DNA of 64,000 nucleotides from Planctomycetia bacterium (GTDB lineage: Bacteria; Planctomycetota; Planctomycetia; Pirellulales; Thermoguttaceae): positions 1-64,000 of the forward strand of contig JAUNSU010000006.1 of NCBI GenBank assembly GCA_030539035.1. The letters run 5' to 3'. The first letter of the stretch is position 1. Each line of letters starts with the position of its first letter. The position numbers and the translations under genes are program-made. This document shows, piece after piece, positions 8,486-18,044 of the stretch. Under the pieces are notes generated by a model, which did not search any database, was not told the DNA's origin, and saw only the letters and a program-made list of their open reading frames with translations.

Positions 8486-10525
8486 GTGGGACAAACAGGG
8501 AATCGTGATCTTGTAAACGAAAAAGCGCGCCAGCGGCAATTTTTGGGACATTCGATCGGACTTTGGGTCCTCTTTACCACCGAGATGTGGGAACGGTTTT
8601 GCTATTACGGAATGCGGGCATTTCTCGTAATGTATCTTTTTTATTCCGTGAAGAGTTCAAATCCCGGCTTCGGATGGTCGGAAAAAGAAGCCTACGAACT
8701 TTACGGATGGTTTACCAGTCTGGTTTATCTCTTTCCCATCCTGGGAGGATATATTGCCGACCGGTTTATCGGGCAGCACCGATCCGTTCTTTGGGGAGGC
8801 GTTCTTATTGCATTAGGGGAATTCTGTCTCTTTTTCACCGAATTTTTTCGCGTATCAGCGGTAAATTCCGTTTCTTTATCCTCCTCGCCTCTTGCCTGGT
8901 TGACCTTTATGGGCGGACTTGGACTGATCATTCTTGGAACCGGCTTTTTTAAACCGTGTATTTCCATTATGGTCGGGCAACTCTACGATCAGAACGACTC
9001 GCGAAAGGATGTCGCCTTTACGATCTTTTATATGGGGATCAATCTCGGAGCATTGATCGCTCCGTTTGTCGCCGGAACCGTTGCGGAAAAATACGGATGG
9101 CATTGGGGATTCCTGATCGCCGGAATTGGAATGATCTTTGGTCTTTGCACTTACATGATCTTTCGTCCCCGATATCTCGGACATATTGGAATGATCGAGT
9201 GGAAAAAGAAAGAGGAAGAAATCGTTCCGGAACCTTCCGGCAAGGCGGAAATCGAGAGATCTTCCGCAGGACTGAACCGCAAAGAGATCGATCGGGTTGC
9301 CGTAATTCTGGTCCTTTCCTTTTTCTGCATCGCTTTTTGGGCCGTTTTCGAACAGGCGGGATCTTCCTTGAGCACTTTTGCGAAAAAAGACACAAACCGG
9401 CAGGTTTCCCAGTCTCTTGCGAAGCGATGTCCCGGGATCTTTATTGCCAATGAAGAAGCAATGGACGCCCTGATCGCTTTTGATAATGCGAAAGACAGTA
9501 TTTATACCGCGTCTCTTTCCCTGGAAGAGATCGGAAAGGAACTCACCAAAGCAAAAGATCTCCTTGCAAAGAATGGACAAAACAACTCCCGACTGATTCA
9601 GTTGGCCAAAAATTACGATCATTCCTCCCGGGAACTGCAATCCACGCTGGAATCGACTCGCGAAATTCTGAAAAAGGCTTCTCTTGCCCGAAAAAAGGCG
9701 GGATTGGATCCGTTGACGATCAACATTCCTCCCATGGACCAATTGCTTGAAAGCGGAAAAAAAGCCGCCGCGGAAATCGATGCCCTTGCGGAAAGCCGAC
9801 TGAGTAAGGAATTTGCCGTTCTTAATACGGATTCTGAAAAGAAAGAGGAAATCGACAAAAATCGGCAAAAATTGAAATCGCAAATAGTGAGCGAGATCAC
9901 TCTTCAGCAAAAAAAGGACGAAGCCAAGGCCCACGAATCCCGGATTCCCAAAGAAAATACGATCTATACATTTCCCGCGACATGGTATCAGGCGGTCAAT
10001 CCGATCGGGATTGTATGCTTTGCCCCTCTTTTTGCCCTGCTCTGGAGCGTTCTTGCGAAATGGCGTCTGGATCCTTCAACCCCGGTAAAGTTCGGGATCG
10101 GTTTGATCACACTGTCGATCGCATTCATGTTCATGATCTCCGGAGCGATTCAAGCGCAAAAAACGGGCGGAAACGCGGAGCCTTACTGGTTGTTCATTAC
10201 CTATATTTTCTGTACATGGGGAGAACTTTGTCTTTCTCCGGTCGGACTTTCCATGGTTTCCAAGCTGGCGCCGGTTCGATATGCTTCTCTTCTGATGGGC
10301 GTTTGGCTTTTTTCCAGCGCGATCGCGAATTATGTATCCGCCAAATTGGCTGCGGTCCTCGGAATTTCCGATGCTTCCGGGGCAAGCCAAGCGAGTTTCT
10401 TCTTCGGACCGGATAAGGGACTTGCCGACTTCTTTTTGATCTTGACCCTGATCCCGTTTATCGCCGGAGTGATCGTTTTCATCTTCTCCGGAAAACTCAG
10501 AAAAATGATGCATGAGGACGACTGA
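8486..10525 (+). CDS. POT/PTR-family proton-dependent peptide transporter with about 180-residue coiled-coil insertion
   Basis: Inner-membrane major-facilitator protein importing di- and tripeptides with protons. The first helix carries the POT ExxER-type signature (TEMWERFCYYGMRAF); GGYIADRFIGQHRSVLWGG is the loop 2-3 motif; FYMGINLGALIAP is the PTR2 signature. After FEQAGSSLSTFAKKDTNRQ (about residue 305) the protein departs from the family for about 180 residues of Lys/Glu/Ala/Leu-rich, helix-forming sequence, and returns at residue about 490 with FPATWYQAVNPI. The total of 679 exceeds the usual 450-500. The start is GTG, with AAGGA 10 bases upstream. It follows the secreted peptidase. Confidence 0.9.
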   Translation: MGQTGNRDLVNEKARQRQFLGHSIGLWVLFTTEMWERFCYYGMRAFLVMYLFYSVKSSNPGFGWSEKEAYELYGWFTSLVYLFPILGGYIADRFIGQHRSVLWGGVLIALGEFCLFFTEFFRVSAVNSVSLSSSPLAWLTFMGGLGLIILGTGFFKPCISIMVGQLYDQNDSRKDVAFTIFYMGINLGALIAPFVAGTVAEKYGWHWGFLIAGIGMIFGLCTYMIFRPRYLGHIGMIEWKKKEEEIVPEPSGKAEIERSSAGLNRKEIDRVAVILVLSFFCIAFWAVFEQAGSSLSTFAKKDTNRQVSQSLAKRCPGIFIANEEAMDALIAFDNAKDSIYTASLSLEEIGKELTKAKDLLAKNGQNNSRLIQLAKNYDHSSRELQSTLESTREILKKASLARKKAGLDPLTINIPPMDQLLESGKKAAAEIDALAESRLSKEFAVLNTDSEKKEEIDKNRQKLKSQIVSEITLQQKKDEAKAHESRIPKENTIYTFPATWYQAVNPIGIVCFAPLFALLWSVLAKWRLDPSTPVKFGIGLITLSIAFMFMISGAIQAQKTGGNAEPYWLFITYIFCTWGELCLSPVGLSMVSKLAPVRYASLLMGVWLFSSAIANYVSAKLAAVLGISDASGASQASFFFGPDKGLADFFLILTLIPFIAGVIVFIFSGKLRKMMHEDD

Positions 10526-10893
10526 TCGTTCGTTTGCATTATTTTAAACGAATTTTTTCGATCGGCTCCCTTTATCCCGGAGCCGTTTTTTTTGTACGAA
10601 CAACAGACTTTACTGATAAAATCTTCCTATTTTACTTTATTGATACAAGGGGTAATACAGGGATAATCTTTTTTTTTGTTTCCTGCGCTGGCTTATTGTA
10701 TTTTCTTTTTTTACCGGATCTCTTTCCATTTCATTTCTTTTGCGGACCGGACGAAAAACAAACTAAATGTATGTTCATAAAAACAGAATTATGGATACAT
10801 TGCAAACGATTGTATCGATTATAAGGTCCATGATTGTTTTGAGGAAAAAACGACTTGATTCAGTCTGCGTATTGCGGAAGAAAGAGACCGGAA
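10526..10893. other. Intergenic spacer with terminator
   Basis: This 368-base gap holds the POT gene terminator (10562-10593) and then a T-rich stretch with no codon-like structure on either strand. A promoter for the following unknown gene is expected in the last 150 bases, but I see no convincing pair of hexamers. Confidence 0.5.
10562..10593 (+). terminator. Rho-independent terminator after the peptide transporter
   Basis: CGGCTCC at 10563-10569 pairs perfectly with GGAGCCG at 10579-10585 around a 9-base loop and is followed by eight T. Confidence 0.9.
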
Positions 10894-12960
10894 ATGAAAT
10901 TTATTAACAGAATCTCCCATATCGAAGCCGTACTCGTACTCTTTTTGATATACGGTTTCTGTATGAATTGCAGTTCTCTTCAATCGGCGGAACCTTCCCC
11001 GCAAAAGAATGTCAAAAAGGAAAATTCCTTATCCGAAAAGGATCGAGTTTTTATCGAAAAGATCAAAAATTTGTGTAAGGCGATCGATGAAGAACGGTTT
11101 TCTCGGAAAGAGACGGACAACAAAGCGGTTCAGCAGCAATTGATCGAAAAAATTGATCTTTTGTCCGCTTCCATTTCAGAGAATACAGAACCGGAAAACG
11201 CGAAGAACTGGAAGATCTACCTCGGACTGGACGATCTTGCAAAGGAATTGAAGCAGGATCGGCCGAATGGGGAGATTATAAAAAAATCGCTTGCTTCATT
11301 CGAATCCGGAGCGAACGGCCTTGATAATCCGATGTTTTCGGAAGTTCGGAAAGATCTTAAAGATCTTGCTTATGATCGAATCAAATACACCAAACAGGAA
11401 AAAGAAGATTTTAAAGTGATTCGGGACAATCTTCCGAGCGATATTCAGTCTCTGTTGAAAAAATACGACAATAATCTCGCGGAGTTAACCGCGATTTCCC
11501 TCTCTTATTTGAAAGAACACGGCGCGAAGAAGGAATTGTATGAAGAGTTGAAAAAGATCATTTTGGACCGTTTTTCCGCCCCCAACGCGATTCTTTCCGC
11601 ATCGGATCGTCTGTTCAGTGAAAATGATTTTTCTCAAAATTTCGATGTGAACGAAATGATCCGGGGATCCTGGGTTCGCGGATCCGGGATCACGGAAGGA
11701 TCGACAACCATGAAGTTCGTCCCCAACGATGATATTGCGGAAATTCAACTTCAATTGGACGCGGATGTTTCCACAAAAACGGTTTCTTCTCAAAAGGAAG
11801 TCTATGTTCATTCCGTTTCCCAGGGCAAAGTATACGGAACTAAAAAACTCCATTTCGAGAAATACTTTTGGAGTGATCCGGCGTCGGCTTCCGCGCAAAT
11901 GGATTCAACGATCTCCGGGATTTCTTCCAGCCGTATTTTCGGCTGGGGTATTATTCAGCAAAGAGTTGCCGAAGAATTTCCCTATTCAACGGCGGAATCA
12001 AAATTGCGAATGGAAAACCGGTTTGCCAAGCAAATGGATGAAGGATTCGATAAGCAGATCGTTTCCGTTCATGAAAATCTGGATAAAAAACTGTATGGAT
12101 TTTTAAACAGCATTGATTTCATGCCGCGAAGCATCAGAACTTCGACGACGGACAAGAATCTTTTCTGGAAGTCCAATTTTTCGGTAAAAGAACAGCTTGC
12201 GGTTCCCCGCGGAACAGTACAGGAAAAGAAGTTCGCCCCTGTTTACGATCTTTCTTATGCGCTGCATGAAAGTTCTCCGAACAATTTGTCCTATAATATG
12301 TATTCGGGCAAGAAGATCAGTGATCAGCAAATTGCCGAACAGTTTACTTCCTTCTTCGGAAATGCGAAGAAGGCGGAAAAAAGTACAGACGAACCACTTT
12401 GGCTCTTCTTTGCGGAGGACCTTCCTGTTCAAACGAAATTTGATAAAGATGAGATCGCAATTCAGATTCGCCTTGACGGATTTGAAAAAGACAAGAAGAT
12501 GTATCCGGAATTGACCGTTAATATCGCCTACAAGATTGAAAAGAATGAAAAAGGATTTGTTCTTCGCCGAAAGACCTTGGACGCACTTCCGGGAAATATT
12601 CATCCTGGACAGACGATTCCTGCCCGATATCAGGTGATTCGTTCCCTTCTTCTTAAAAAACTGGAAGAATGCCTTAAAAAAGAATACGCGGTTTCTGCGA
12701 TCCGTCCGGCGGATAATGCGAAAACCGGTGAAAATATGGAAAAGGAAGGACAAACGTCCAATCGCCTTACCGGAACCCTGGTCCCGGCCCGATTTACTGC
12801 CCAAAAAGGTTGGTTGGAACTGGAATACAGATACGAGCCTGATCCGAACATAATCAAGCCCGCCAAAAAAATCCAGTTAAAAGAGAATGCTGTTCCCGGC
12901 AAATGCGATCCGGATGTTGATTTAACGAATACGGATCAGGGGCTCAACTGCTCTCTCTAA
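10894..12960 (+). CDS. Secreted protein of unknown function
   Basis: I do not recognise a family. The 688-residue product starts with MKFINRISHIEAVLVLFLIY, a plausible signal peptide or lipoprotein leader (FCMNCSSLQSA, with a Cys near residue 26 but no clean lipobox). Residues about 35-220 are charged and probably helical; about 235-690 look like mixed beta/alpha with no recognised repeat. The chosen ATG follows the sequence AGAGACCGGAA; a TTG 39 bases upstream is less likely because it would precede the hydrophobic leader. Its last 39 bases overlap the end of hydF on the other strand (12922-12960), tail to tail. It is isolated by a terminator upstream, so is probably transcribed alone. Confidence 0.7.
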   Translation: MKFINRISHIEAVLVLFLIYGFCMNCSSLQSAEPSPQKNVKKENSLSEKDRVFIEKIKNLCKAIDEERFSRKETDNKAVQQQLIEKIDLLSASISENTEPENAKNWKIYLGLDDLAKELKQDRPNGEIIKKSLASFESGANGLDNPMFSEVRKDLKDLAYDRIKYTKQEKEDFKVIRDNLPSDIQSLLKKYDNNLAELTAISLSYLKEHGAKKELYEELKKIILDRFSAPNAILSASDRLFSENDFSQNFDVNEMIRGSWVRGSGITEGSTTMKFVPNDDIAEIQLQLDADVSTKTVSSQKEVYVHSVSQGKVYGTKKLHFEKYFWSDPASASAQMDSTISGISSSRIFGWGIIQQRVAEEFPYSTAESKLRMENRFAKQMDEGFDKQIVSVHENLDKKLYGFLNSIDFMPRSIRTSTTDKNLFWKSNFSVKEQLAVPRGTVQEKKFAPVYDLSYALHESSPNNLSYNMYSGKKISDQQIAEQFTSFFGNAKKAEKSTDEPLWLFFAEDLPVQTKFDKDEIAIQIRLDGFEKDKKMYPELTVNIAYKIEKNEKGFVLRRKTLDALPGNIHPGQTIPARYQVIRSLLLKKLEECLKKEYAVSAIRPADNAKTGENMEKEGQTSNRLTGTLVPARFTAQKGWLELEYRYEPDPNIIKPAKKIQLKENAVPGKCDPDVDLTNTDQGLNCSL

Positions 12961-14154
12961 TATCCCGAGCATAAACGCGATCGCAAGTCCATAATTGGTA
13001 ATGGGAATTCCGGCGTCAAGGCATCGATTGATTCGACAGAGCATTTCACGCCGGTTCCACATACAAGCCCCGCAATGGATCATCAGATCCCATCTTGCAA
13101 GTTCTTTGGATGTTGCGGGAAATTCGTGTCCCTGAACATGTCCGATTTCCAGATCGGGCGCGATGTAATTCTTCAGCCATCGGGGAATTTTCTCTGTTCC
13201 GATATCTTCCGTGATGGGATGATGAGAGCAGGCTTCGGCGATCAGAACGCGGGATTTCGGCTTAAGACGCCCGATTGCCCGGGCACCGTCCAGCAAGATG
13301 GAAAAATTCCCTTTTTGCCGGGCAAACAGAATAGAGAAGGATGTCAATGGAATTTCCGGGGGAACGATTTCGGACACTGCTTTAAACGCCTGAGAGTCGG
13401 TAATCACCAATGCCGGAGCCGGATCCATTTGTTGAATGGTCTTTTCCAGAAGATCCTCTTTTACGACAACACATCTTTGATTTCCGTCGAGAAGATCCCG
13501 AATGGTCTGCACCTGCGGAAGAATCAACCGGCCTTTTGGGGCTTCTTTATCGATTGGGACAACGAGCACCGCCGTTTCTCCTTCCGGAAGAAGATCCGAA
13601 GCGATGGGCGGGGGGGTGAGAAAATCTTCCGGAACGATTCGGACGAGTTCTTCCTTCAAGATTCGAACTTCTTCCGATCTTTTTCCGGCGGCCATCAGTA
13701 CAAAGGGGATCTTTTGGGATTCCAGTTTTTCGAGCAAATACGGAGCCGGATCGCAAAGATCGATCTTGTTCAATACAACAAGGACAGGGATCTTGCGATT
13801 TTCCAATTCATGAACGATTTTTTCTTCAAAAAGGGTCCAAACCGGTTCCGGACGGGCAACATCCACCACTAAAATTCCGATCTCTGTTCGATCGAATACC
13901 TGCAATGTTTTTTGAACACGAAGTTGTCCAAGATCACTATCATCATCAATTCCCGCCGTATCGATGAACAGGACTGGACCAAGGGGCAGAAGTTCCATCG
14001 GTTTTTCGACCGGATCCGTAGTTGTTCCCGCGATATTGGAGACGATCGAAGTTGTTTGACGGGTCAATCTGTTTAAAAGTGAGGATTTTCCCGCATTGCG
14101 CCGTCCGAAAATCCCAAGATGAAGCCGAAAACCTTTAGGAGTATCCATAATCAT
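12922..14154 (-). CDS. hydF: [FeFe]-hydrogenase maturation GTPase HydF
   Basis: Scaffold GTPase that holds the diiron subcluster made by HydE and HydG and hands it to the hydrogenase. The N-terminal TrmE-like G domain has P-loop GRRNAGKSS (17-25), DTAG and NKID. The C-terminal cluster-binding domain shows the CSHHP segment followed about 50 residues later by HCGAC, the H-x(n)-HCxxC arrangement that ligates a [4Fe-4S] cluster. The 410-residue length is typical. It begins 16 bases after ndk and is probably co-transcribed with it. No hydE, hydG or hydrogenase gene is in this window. Either of two close ATGs (14154 or 14148) could start it; neither has a strong ribosome site. Confidence 0.93.
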   Translation of the reverse strand: MIMDTPKGFRLHLGIFGRRNAGKSSLLNRLTRQTTSIVSNIAGTTTDPVEKPMELLPLGPVLFIDTAGIDDDSDLGQLRVQKTLQVFDRTEIGILVVDVARPEPVWTLFEEKIVHELENRKIPVLVVLNKIDLCDPAPYLLEKLESQKIPFVLMAAGKRSEEVRILKEELVRIVPEDFLTPPPIASDLLPEGETAVLVVPIDKEAPKGRLILPQVQTIRDLLDGNQRCVVVKEDLLEKTIQQMDPAPALVITDSQAFKAVSEIVPPEIPLTSFSILFARQKGNFSILLDGARAIGRLKPKSRVLIAEACSHHPITEDIGTEKIPRWLKNYIAPDLEIGHVQGHEFPATSKELARWDLMIHCGACMWNRREMLCRINRCLDAGIPITNYGLAIAFMLGILERAVEPLIRIR

Positions 14155-14170
14155 ATATTTTCAGGGAAAA

Positions 14171-14599
14171 TTAATAAATAATCTCAAATAATTCTTTTTT
14201 ACTCGGAAAAAACAGGGCGATTTCTCTTTTGGCCGAAGCGGTTGAATCAGAAGCGTGAACGATATTGGCCCGTGTGCTGAGGGAATAATCTCCGCGAATC
14301 GTTCCCGGAAGAGCCTCCGCTCCATCGGTTGCTCCGATCATGGTCCGAACCACTCCCACTGCGCGATCTCCTTCAAGGATCATTGCAAGAATCGGCCCGC
14401 CGGTAATGTATTTTTCAATTTCCGGATAATAGGGGCGATCAAGTAAAGCCGCATAATGCTTTTTCGCCAACGCGGGAGAGATCCGCATCATTTTCAGTGC
14501 CCGAATTGCCAAACCTTTTTGTTCAAATCGAGAAATTACCTGCCCGACCAACCGCCTTCGCAGTGCATCCGGTTTAAGTAAAACAAGAGTCTTTTCCAT
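14171..14599 (-). CDS. ndk: Nucleoside diphosphate kinase
   Basis: Transfers the gamma-phosphate of ATP to nucleoside diphosphates via a phosphohistidine. The 142 residues contain the full family pattern: TLVLLKPDALRR at the start, RPYYPEIEKYITGGPILAMI in the middle, and the catalytic His115 in NIVHASDS. AGGAAG before the ATG supports the start. Unusually it heads a two-gene unit with hydF. Confidence 0.97.
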   Translation of the reverse strand: MEKTLVLLKPDALRRRLVGQVISRFEQKGLAIRALKMMRISPALAKKHYAALLDRPYYPEIEKYITGGPILAMILEGDRAVGVVRTMIGATDGAEALPGTIRGDYSLSTRANIVHASDSTASAKREIALFFPSKKELFEIIY

Positions 14600-15017
14600 T
14601 GATCCGCTTCCTTATTGATCCGAAGATCTGCAATTCTGTTTCTTATCGAGTTGGGAATCCAGTAAATCGGACATCGCTTCCGATTTCATATTTATTTCTG
14701 AAGTACTTCTGCTCATCTCTCAATTCCGCCTGATACTTTCCCTATTTCACAATCTATTAGTATGGTCTATAATTTTCCTTTGTCAAGAGCGGAAAAATCT
14801 TTTCAAATAGAGGAAAACAGGAGAGAAAGAGGGATTATCCGGGAATCGGGCAAGAGAACACTTCGGCCGTCGACGGCATAAAAAAGATAAAAAGAGGGGT
14901 TTTTCAGGGATCTATTTCTTTTTTTTCAAAAAAAGGTAAAATGGGAGAGTGAATTTTTACAGACTTTTAAATGAGAAAAGTTCTTTCAAGTAAATTCAGG
15001 AAGAGAAAGATCAGGAA
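14600..15017. other. Divergent intergenic region between ndk and the TPR gene
   Basis: 418 bases with no gene. It contains the putative ndk promoter on the minus strand (14757-14786). The right part is purine-rich (AAAAAGATAAAAAGAGGGG) with a TAAAAT-like hexamer near 14937 that may serve the TPR gene, but without a clear -35. Confidence 0.5.
14757..14786 (-). promoter_or_regulatory. Putative sigma-70 promoter for ndk-hydF
   Basis: On the minus strand TTGACA (14781-14786) is followed after 18 bases by TACTAA (14757-14762). The -35 is perfect and the -10 is imperfect. The 5' leader would be about 150 bases. Confidence 0.45.
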
Positions 15018-17213
15018 ATGCAAGAAATTAAACCGCTTGACCCCCAAAGTTTTTGCCCCGGAGGACGGGAAAAAAAGATCAAGAACTGCTGCTCGGACAT
15101 TCAAAAAGAATTGGACCAGATCAACCGAATGTTTCAGGGAAAGCAATACGCCGCTTGCCTTGCTTTTGTGGAAAAGCTGGCTGAAAAATTCCCGGATCGT
15201 TCCTGTCTAAAATTCATTCAATGCACGCTTCTCCGGGAACTTGGGCGAAATGAAGATGCTCTCGCGATCGCGGAACCTTGGGCCGCAAATGAACCCGACA
15301 ATGTCCGCGCCTGTTCCGAGCTTGCCAGTATTCATACAACGCTCGGCAATCTTGAAAAAGCAATCGATATTCTCATCGATGTTTTCGAAAAATCCGATTC
15401 GAACTCGATGAGAATGGAACCATTGGAAACAGCGTTCATGCTCGCAATCGCGATGGCCAACAGCGGATTGACCATTTCCGCGATTCCGCTTCTGCATTTT
15501 CTTGCGAAATTCCCTGTCCCGGAAATTCAGCAGCAGGCAAGCAATTATTACCGGCAAATACTTTCCGAAAGCCAAATTCCACTGCTTTACCAACTCCTTG
15601 TTCCCGGCGCTGTTCCCGCAGAAACATTTCCGGAATTGGATAAGTACGAAGAAGCACTCACATTCGCCTATTCAGCGCGTTGGAAAAAGGCTCTTGCGCA
15701 ATTGTTGAGTTTGGAACCGCTTGGGGAGCAGTTCGGCGCCATTTATCGGGATATTGCCATTCTTTATTTTTGGCTTGGCAACATCGAAAAAGGACTTCCC
15801 TACCTGGAAAAATATATTACCATGCCGGACACTTCTGAAGAAGATGCCGTTGAAGCCCGTCTGCTTCAGTGGTATATGGAAAACCGGTTCTGGGAAGATG
15901 ATGTCCCCTATATTCAAAAAGCGTATTGGCCAATCCAAAACAGCAATACGGCCTTGGAAAATCTTCTTTCCGACAAACGAATCGCTGTCCTGGAAGTCGA
16001 TCCTGCGCAGTTCCAAGAGGAAAATTCGCCTCCTCCTCAAAAAGTTTTCGGCTTTCTGGATAAACCGTTCAATACTGTTCTTTCGGAGGAAGAGAAGAAG
16101 GAATTTCCACCTCAACTTCGGACGATCTTTACCCTTTTCGGAAAGCAGACAGATCGGGATGCCCGAATCGAAGTCTTTTCGTATCCGGCCGATGAATTGG
16201 GCGCATTCGAAAAGAACTTGCGGACACTTCTGAACGGGGATCTCGGCGATCGAACCATTGTGAATCAGGCCGAATATTCCTGGACGGAACGGAATATGAT
16301 TCCGGAATTTTATCCTCCGGCGATGGTATCGTATTCGGCGGCGGAGCGGCTCGCGCTGGAACAAAATTACCTGGAAAACGTTTTCCTTCCGGAATGGATT
16401 ACCCGTCCATCAGGTTTGCTTGGAGGAAAAAGCCCGAAAGATGCGGCAAATGATCCTTCACTCCGAATCTCTTTGCTTGCGGCCGTCGAGCGTTTTCGAA
16501 ATTATTTGCCGGAAGGGGACGAGGCAAATCAATTTATCCAAAAACTGCGATCGCAGTTGAATCTTCCGGAAGTGCGTCAAATCACCTTTCCTGCGGATAC
16601 CGAAGAAAAAGATTTGCAGCTGCTGATCAATCATGTTCCTGTCTGGAGATGGTATAATATCGATTTCGATGCACTTTCGACTTCGATTCTTTGTGTTATT
16701 CTTGATAATGCTTTCGCATTGGGGCAAAATTATGTTTCCTCCCGAATTGCGAAGATTCTTTTGGAACGCAATGATCCGCTTTCCGTTCAGGTGCGGAGTG
16801 CCTGCTTCCAATTGTCGATCACGGATTCCATACGAAACGGCAATTTCGAAAAAGCGCATGATTTACTCAAGCAGGTTTACGAGGAAGCGAAAAAAGCGGA
16901 CCTTTCCGATGGACGCTGGAATCTTCTTGAGATCAATCTCCTGATCGCCGAGGGAAAACCGGAAGCTGTGATGGGAATCATGCAGCACATCACAATGAAT
17001 CACCGAAATGAACTGGATGTAATGGAAGGTCTGCAAATGATCATGCAGCGGCTTGGAATCGGGCCCGGATCCGGTGCTCCCGGATCACAGTCCGCTCCAA
17101 CGGCTCCCGTCTTTGAGCCGGAACAAAAGCCCGCATCGACTTTATGGACGCCCGGCAGTTCCAACGATTCCAACGGAAACGCAGGTCCCTCCAAACTTTG
17201 GACTCCGGACTGA
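15018..17213 (+). CDS. TPR protein with an N-terminal SEC-C-like zinc motif
   Basis: A 731-residue protein with no signal peptide. Residues 12-27 (FCPGGREKKIKNCCSD) resemble the SEC-C metal motif (CxCGSxxKxKxCC) but lack the first Cys of the CxC pair. Helical repeat units follow: QYAACLAFVEKLAEKFPD, NEDALAIAEPWAANEPD and NLEKAIDILIDVFEKS read as tetratricopeptide repeats, and more appear near 220-270. The C-terminus is a Gly/Ser/Pro/Asn-rich tail (GPGSGAPGSQSAP) that repeats the short motif LWTP near its end. The ATG is preceded by GATCAGGAA. nadD follows 30 bases later, so the two are probably co-transcribed. Its function is unknown; SEC-C and TPR both suggest protein-protein contacts. Confidence 0.75.
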   Translation: MQEIKPLDPQSFCPGGREKKIKNCCSDIQKELDQINRMFQGKQYAACLAFVEKLAEKFPDRSCLKFIQCTLLRELGRNEDALAIAEPWAANEPDNVRACSELASIHTTLGNLEKAIDILIDVFEKSDSNSMRMEPLETAFMLAIAMANSGLTISAIPLLHFLAKFPVPEIQQQASNYYRQILSESQIPLLYQLLVPGAVPAETFPELDKYEEALTFAYSARWKKALAQLLSLEPLGEQFGAIYRDIAILYFWLGNIEKGLPYLEKYITMPDTSEEDAVEARLLQWYMENRFWEDDVPYIQKAYWPIQNSNTALENLLSDKRIAVLEVDPAQFQEENSPPPQKVFGFLDKPFNTVLSEEEKKEFPPQLRTIFTLFGKQTDRDARIEVFSYPADELGAFEKNLRTLLNGDLGDRTIVNQAEYSWTERNMIPEFYPPAMVSYSAAERLALEQNYLENVFLPEWITRPSGLLGGKSPKDAANDPSLRISLLAAVERFRNYLPEGDEANQFIQKLRSQLNLPEVRQITFPADTEEKDLQLLINHVPVWRWYNIDFDALSTSILCVILDNAFALGQNYVSSRIAKILLERNDPLSVQVRSACFQLSITDSIRNGNFEKAHDLLKQVYEEAKKADLSDGRWNLLEINLLIAEGKPEAVMGIMQHITMNHRNELDVMEGLQMIMQRLGIGPGSGAPGSQSAPTAPVFEPEQKPASTLWTPGSSNDSNGNAGPSKLWTPD

Positions 17214-17243
17214 TCCTTCAGAAATAGATCAGGGGAAAAAAGG

Positions 17244-17852
17244 ATGAGAAGAGGTTTTTTTGGCGGTTCCTTCGATCCGGTCCATTGGGGGCATCTTCTT
17301 TTGGCGGAAACCGCACGGGAATTCTGTTCGCTGGATAAAGTGATCTTTGTCCCGGCCGGAATTCCTCCGCACAAAGCGGATTTAAAAAGAGCGCCCGGCG
17401 AAAATCGCTTTAAAATGCTTCAAGGCGCTCTTTCCCGCTGTCCGGAATATGAGGTGAGCCGCTTTGAAATCGATTCACCCGGTGTCAATTATACGGTAGA
17501 AACCCTTCGGCACTATCGAAAAACCTATCCGAACGATGAATTTTTTCTGATCACCGGAGCGGAAACGTTCATGGATATTCCCGGCTGGTATTGCCCGGAT
17601 GAAATTTGCAAATTGACCTCTTTCATCATTGCGCTTCGTCCCGGGCATCCTGTTCCCGATTTTGATCGTTTTCGCGATCTTGCGCCCGAAATCACACGAA
17701 AACAATGGGCGGAACAAATCATTCCCATGCCGCAAATTGACCTCTCATCCACTTTGATTCGAAAACGCAGAAAAGAAGGAAAGAGCATACGATTTTTAAC
17801 CCCGGAAACCGTTGAGAATTATATCCTGCAGAATGATTTATACACAAAATAA
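17244..17852 (+). CDS. nadD: Nicotinate-nucleotide adenylyltransferase
   Basis: Joins nicotinate mononucleotide and ATP to make nicotinate adenine dinucleotide in NAD biosynthesis. The 202 residues show the nucleotidyltransferase motif GGSFDPVHWGHLLLA at residues 7-21, with the two catalytic His as HxGH-type, and the C-terminal SSTLIRKRRKEGKS, the SxTxIR motif. Length and start are typical; the ribosome site is AGGGGAAAAAAGG immediately upstream. It is the second gene of a unit with the TPR protein. Confidence 0.95.
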   Translation: MRRGFFGGSFDPVHWGHLLLAETAREFCSLDKVIFVPAGIPPHKADLKRAPGENRFKMLQGALSRCPEYEVSRFEIDSPGVNYTVETLRHYRKTYPNDEFFLITGAETFMDIPGWYCPDEICKLTSFIIALRPGHPVPDFDRFRDLAPEITRKQWAEQIIPMPQIDLSSTLIRKRRKEGKSIRFLTPETVENYILQNDLYTK

Positions 17853-17996
17853 TTATTTTATGTAATTTATATCTTTTTCTTTTCAGAAAAACAAATTTTT
17901 CAACATTGAATTTCTCTTTTTTCTCAATCAGAATCACTTTTTTTGGAAAAATGAGAAAATTTGGAATTTTTCAGGAATTTTCCGGCGCAAATTTCA

Positions 17997-18007
17997 TATA
18001 ATATAAT
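17997..18007 (+). promoter_or_regulatory. Candidate -10 elements of the CAP-domain surface-protein gene
   Basis: Two overlapping TATAAT hexamers lie at 17997-18002 and 18002-18007, about 45 bases before the start codon. A clear -35 is absent. The upstream 14-mer ATTTTTCAGGAATT (17966-17979) recurs at 24431-24444 in front of the other giant surface-protein gene. Confidence 0.4.
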
Positions 18008-18044
18008 GCAGTGGTGTCTTTTGAAATTGATTGAGGTTAATGCT

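Noticed and set aside
8876-9934. 352-codon frame antisense to the POT transporter
   Set aside because: No ribosome site or recognisable family; the transporter on the other strand is certain.
12922-12960. 39-base tail-to-tail overlap of hydF with the unknown secreted gene
   Set aside because: Small convergent overlaps are common in compact genomes; no sign of a special function.
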